DNA of 64,000 nucleotides from Bacillota bacterium (GTDB lineage: Bacteria; Bacillota; Clostridia; Christensenellales; SZUA-584): NCBI GenBank assembly GCA_023390815.1, contig JAEWCC010000001.1, positions 1-64,000 of the forward strand, given 5' to 3'. This document shows positions 61,834-64,000 of the stretch, in pieces. The notes beneath the pieces are model-generated. The model was not told where the DNA came from, did not search any database, and worked only from the letters and a program-made list of their open reading frames with translations. The position numbers and the translations under genes were made by a program. Numbering within the stretch: position 1 is the stretch's first letter; every line of letters starts with the position of its first letter.

Positions 61834-64000
61834 ATGAAAAAAATCTTAGGGCTATTGCTGGCATTAATCATGGTATTCACGATGATCCCAACAGCCGCGC
61901 TGGCGGAAGACCCGCCGCCCGAGCCGACGCCGACGGAAACACCAGCACCAATGGAAACGCCTGCGCCAACGGAGACGCCCGAGCCGACGCCAACAGGGAC
62001 CCCTGAACCTGATTACGATGAAACCCGCAATATATTAGGTCATGATGTTCATGTTGATTTTTACCTGACAAGTTCAGAACATACAGCTAAAGTTTATATC
62101 GATGGTAATTATAGCGAAGTGCAGAGTTCCTCTACCCCTCCAGATATACGTAAAGGTGAACATCCCGAGGGGTGGGGAGATGAAGCCAATGATCCAACCT
62201 GCGGAGGTTCAATGGAAGCCGGATTTTTTGATCCGGAAAGAACGAATCAGGGATTAGGTCCCTGTGTCACTGTTCCTGGTCTTGTCGGTGATTATCGTTA
62301 TCTTGGTTCCCAGTCACGCTATGGATATACTGCTGACATATACAGAAAAGACAAAATCGTTTGTTTTTATGGGGGGGAGGCAAACTATCTTGAATGGGAT
62401 GAGCGCGATTCATTAGGTGTAATGCTATGTGCTATATCTTGGTTTTTGCCCGCCGCTGCAGGTTTTGAAATGATCGCATTGGCATTAAATGCTGCCAATG
62501 CGGTTTTTACCGGATCCCAAATAATGGCGACATCTCAAACCAGTCTATTCCTTGAATTAATATACTTCTACTATGATTATGCGATAGTTTTACCTGATGG
62601 AACTACTATTAAAGAACTTCAAAGACGTTATGGATATTTTTACGTAAACAAAGGATATGCACCGGACTATTATGATTTGAGGGAGCGAGAATTTTATATA
62701 ATGCTTGATGATGGTACATACTGGTACAATAATATTGGCTTTATAAGTAATTATATAGATGCTGTGCTTAGTTATTTTGATCGTTATGGGGAACACGCAG
62801 AGACGTATACGGACGATAGCGACTGCTATTGCAATTATTGCAATACCCCCAGACATAAATATGATTCATGCACAGATATTGATTGCAATCGCTGTGGAGA
62901 AACCCGTACGCCGGGAAGCTGCCAGCTGGAATGGCGTGAAACCCCCTTATTTGATGAGCACGGATTCCAACTGCTTGACGAGAACGGATTACCACTGAAA
63001 GGACATGTGCAAGGATGCAAAAACTGCCTATATATCGTCCCGGGCAGCATTGGTTCTCACTCTTACGGAGAATGGCGTGTTGAACTTATCCACGACCCTG
63101 ATGAGTACAACATCTGCTCGGTTTGCGAATTATCCCAAACACTGAAAAACCGTGATCATGATCTTGTCCCAGAAAGATATTACATTTACAGCGGAGTATG
63201 GAGTTGGGTGTCTCCGGCAGACATATGCAACCTCGACCCGGAGGATGGTTTAGGGTATGTTCAATATAAATGCCAGAACAATTGCGGTTATATTGAAAAT
63301 GAATATTCTCTTTTCACGCCGACCCCCGCGGGCCATATAGACTATGACAGTAACGGAGTTTGCGACAGGTGCGAGCAGCAGGTTGGTCACCCAATGACCC
63401 AAGCCGCCTGGGTAAGCGTAGGAGAGTACGATAAATGCAAGGTGTTTGCCAGTCACTGCACTATAACAGGATGCGATTATCATACCTTTGATGATGTAAT
63501 CATCGCCCATACCTACACGGATTGCTCGGACGACAGATGCAACGTCTGCTATTATTACAGAGGCGCGTTATCGTCGGGTACCCTTGCGTCGGACGGGCAT
63601 GTATATGATGATTCCTCTGACCTTGTATGCAACAGGTGCCTCCATCAACACAATATGATTTCCCGTACGGTAAACGCAGGGGAATACGATAAATGCCAGG
63701 AATACCAAAACTACTGCACGACATGCGGCTACTTTACGGCTGTGTCATATAACACAGGCCATACCTATACGAATTGTGCGGACAACACGTGCGATGTCTG
63801 CAGCTATTACAGGGGCCTGCCGGGTTACATCGAAACAGATGGGCACGTATATGATGATTGCTTTGATCTCGATTGCAACAGGTGTCCCCATGAAAGGACT
63901 GAACCCCACCACCTCATGACCGAACCTGCCTGGGTATCGGTAGGCGAGTACAACAAATGCCAGGTAAAGATCAGCCATTGCACGAGATCTTGGTGCAACT
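61834..64000 (+). CDS. Second giant cysteine-rich repeat protein, 3' end outside the window
   Basis: The frame is open from the ATG at 61834 (after CGGAGGATAAGAC) to the window end, at least 722 residues. Signal peptide and spacer are almost the same as in the first paralogue (MKKILGLLLALIMVFTMIPT; EDPPPEPTPTETPAP). The next 320 residues differ completely and contain a long hydrophobic stretch (WFLPAAAGFEMIALALNAANAVF). From about residue 360 the proteins resemble each other again, including DEHGFQLLDENGLPLKGH, QGCKNCLYIVPGSIGSHSY and Cys/His modules (HTYTDCSDDRCNVCYYYRG; GEYDKCQEYQNYCTTCGYF). Modules are more divergent from each other than in the first protein. Confidence 0.85.
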   Translation, partial: MKKILGLLLALIMVFTMIPTAALAEDPPPEPTPTETPAPMETPAPTETPEPTPTGTPEPDYDETRNILGHDVHVDFYLTSSEHTAKVYIDGNYSEVQSSSTPPDIRKGEHPEGWGDEANDPTCGGSMEAGFFDPERTNQGLGPCVTVPGLVGDYRYLGSQSRYGYTADIYRKDKIVCFYGGEANYLEWDERDSLGVMLCAISWFLPAAAGFEMIALALNAANAVFTGSQIMATSQTSLFLELIYFYYDYAIVLPDGTTIKELQRRYGYFYVNKGYAPDYYDLREREFYIMLDDGTYWYNNIGFISNYIDAVLSYFDRYGEHAETYTDDSDCYCNYCNTPRHKYDSCTDIDCNRCGETRTPGSCQLEWRETPLFDEHGFQLLDENGLPLKGHVQGCKNCLYIVPGSIGSHSYGEWRVELIHDPDEYNICSVCELSQTLKNRDHDLVPERYYIYSGVWSWVSPADICNLDPEDGLGYVQYKCQNNCGYIENEYSLFTPTPAGHIDYDSNGVCDRCEQQVGHPMTQAAWVSVGEYDKCKVFASHCTITGCDYHTFDDVIIAHTYTDCSDDRCNVCYYYRGALSSGTLASDGHVYDDSSDLVCNRCLHQHNMISRTVNAGEYDKCQEYQNYCTTCGYFTAVSYNTGHTYTNCADNTCDVCSYYRGLPGYIETDGHVYDDCFDLDCNRCPHERTEPHHLMTEPAWVSVGEYNKCQVKISHCTRSWCN

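Overview
The window looks like a chromosome segment of a spore-forming, anaerobic-type member of the Bacillota (Clostridia). The evidence is an alpha/beta-type small acid-soluble spore protein, a GerW/YtfJ sporulation protein paired with a DUF2953 protein, strong AGGAGG-type ribosome binding sites, many CUT1-type sugar ABC transporters, YesM/YesN-type two-component systems, and LacI, IclR and AraR regulators. I cannot name the genus. Coding DNA is mostly GC-rich. Positions 1-600, 5300-7200 and 56500-64000 are visibly more AT-rich.

Layout. 1-460: a tandem array of 88-89 bp repeats, each carrying a promoter-like element that points out of the left edge. 614-3351: an SsuABC/TauABC-like ABC transporter. 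3514-3583: a degraded tRNA-Asn. 3659-9752: housekeeping and sporulation genes (SelO, GerW, DUF2953, a small lipoprotein, SASP, asparaginase, DUF805). 9975-24332: a chitobiose locus with diacetylchitobiose phosphorylase, hexosamine phosphomutase, ROK kinase, nagA, nagB, a sensor kinase, a binding protein, two permeases, a response regulator and an ATPase, all on the minus strand. 24570-29450: L-arabinose genes araA, araD, araB and araR, with two AraR-type operators. 29577-40156: an unsaturated-uronide (pectin or rhamnogalacturonan) operon with an IclR regulator, an unrecognised 611-residue protein, a GPH permease, GH105, kduI, kduD, a TIM-barrel protein, kdgK and a membrane FG-GAP protein. 40337-50253: a cellobiose locus with an ABC transporter and LacI on the minus strand, diverging from cellobiose phosphorylase and a GH1 beta-glucosidase. 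51035-56209: a binding-protein / sensor kinase / response regulator / binding-protein cluster with no permease or ATPase. 56814 to the end: two paralogous, very large, secreted, cysteine-rich repeat proteins; the second runs off the window.

How the genes work together. The strain appears to import disaccharides and short oligosaccharides and split them inside the cell by phosphorolysis, which saves ATP. GlcNAc2 would give GlcNAc-1-P and GlcNAc, both converging on GlcNAc-6-P and then fructose-6-P. Cellobiose would give Glc-1-P and glucose. Unsaturated uronides released by GH105 would pass through KduI, KduD and KdgK to KDPG; no KDPG aldolase is seen here. No classical extracellular depolymerase is encoded, so polymers are probably cut by enzymes encoded elsewhere or by other organisms.

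The least explained parts are the cysteine-rich repeat protein pair, the promoter-repeat array at the left edge, the unrecognised 611-residue protein and the membrane FG-GAP protein of the uronide operon, and a conserved element shared by the two chitobiose promoters.
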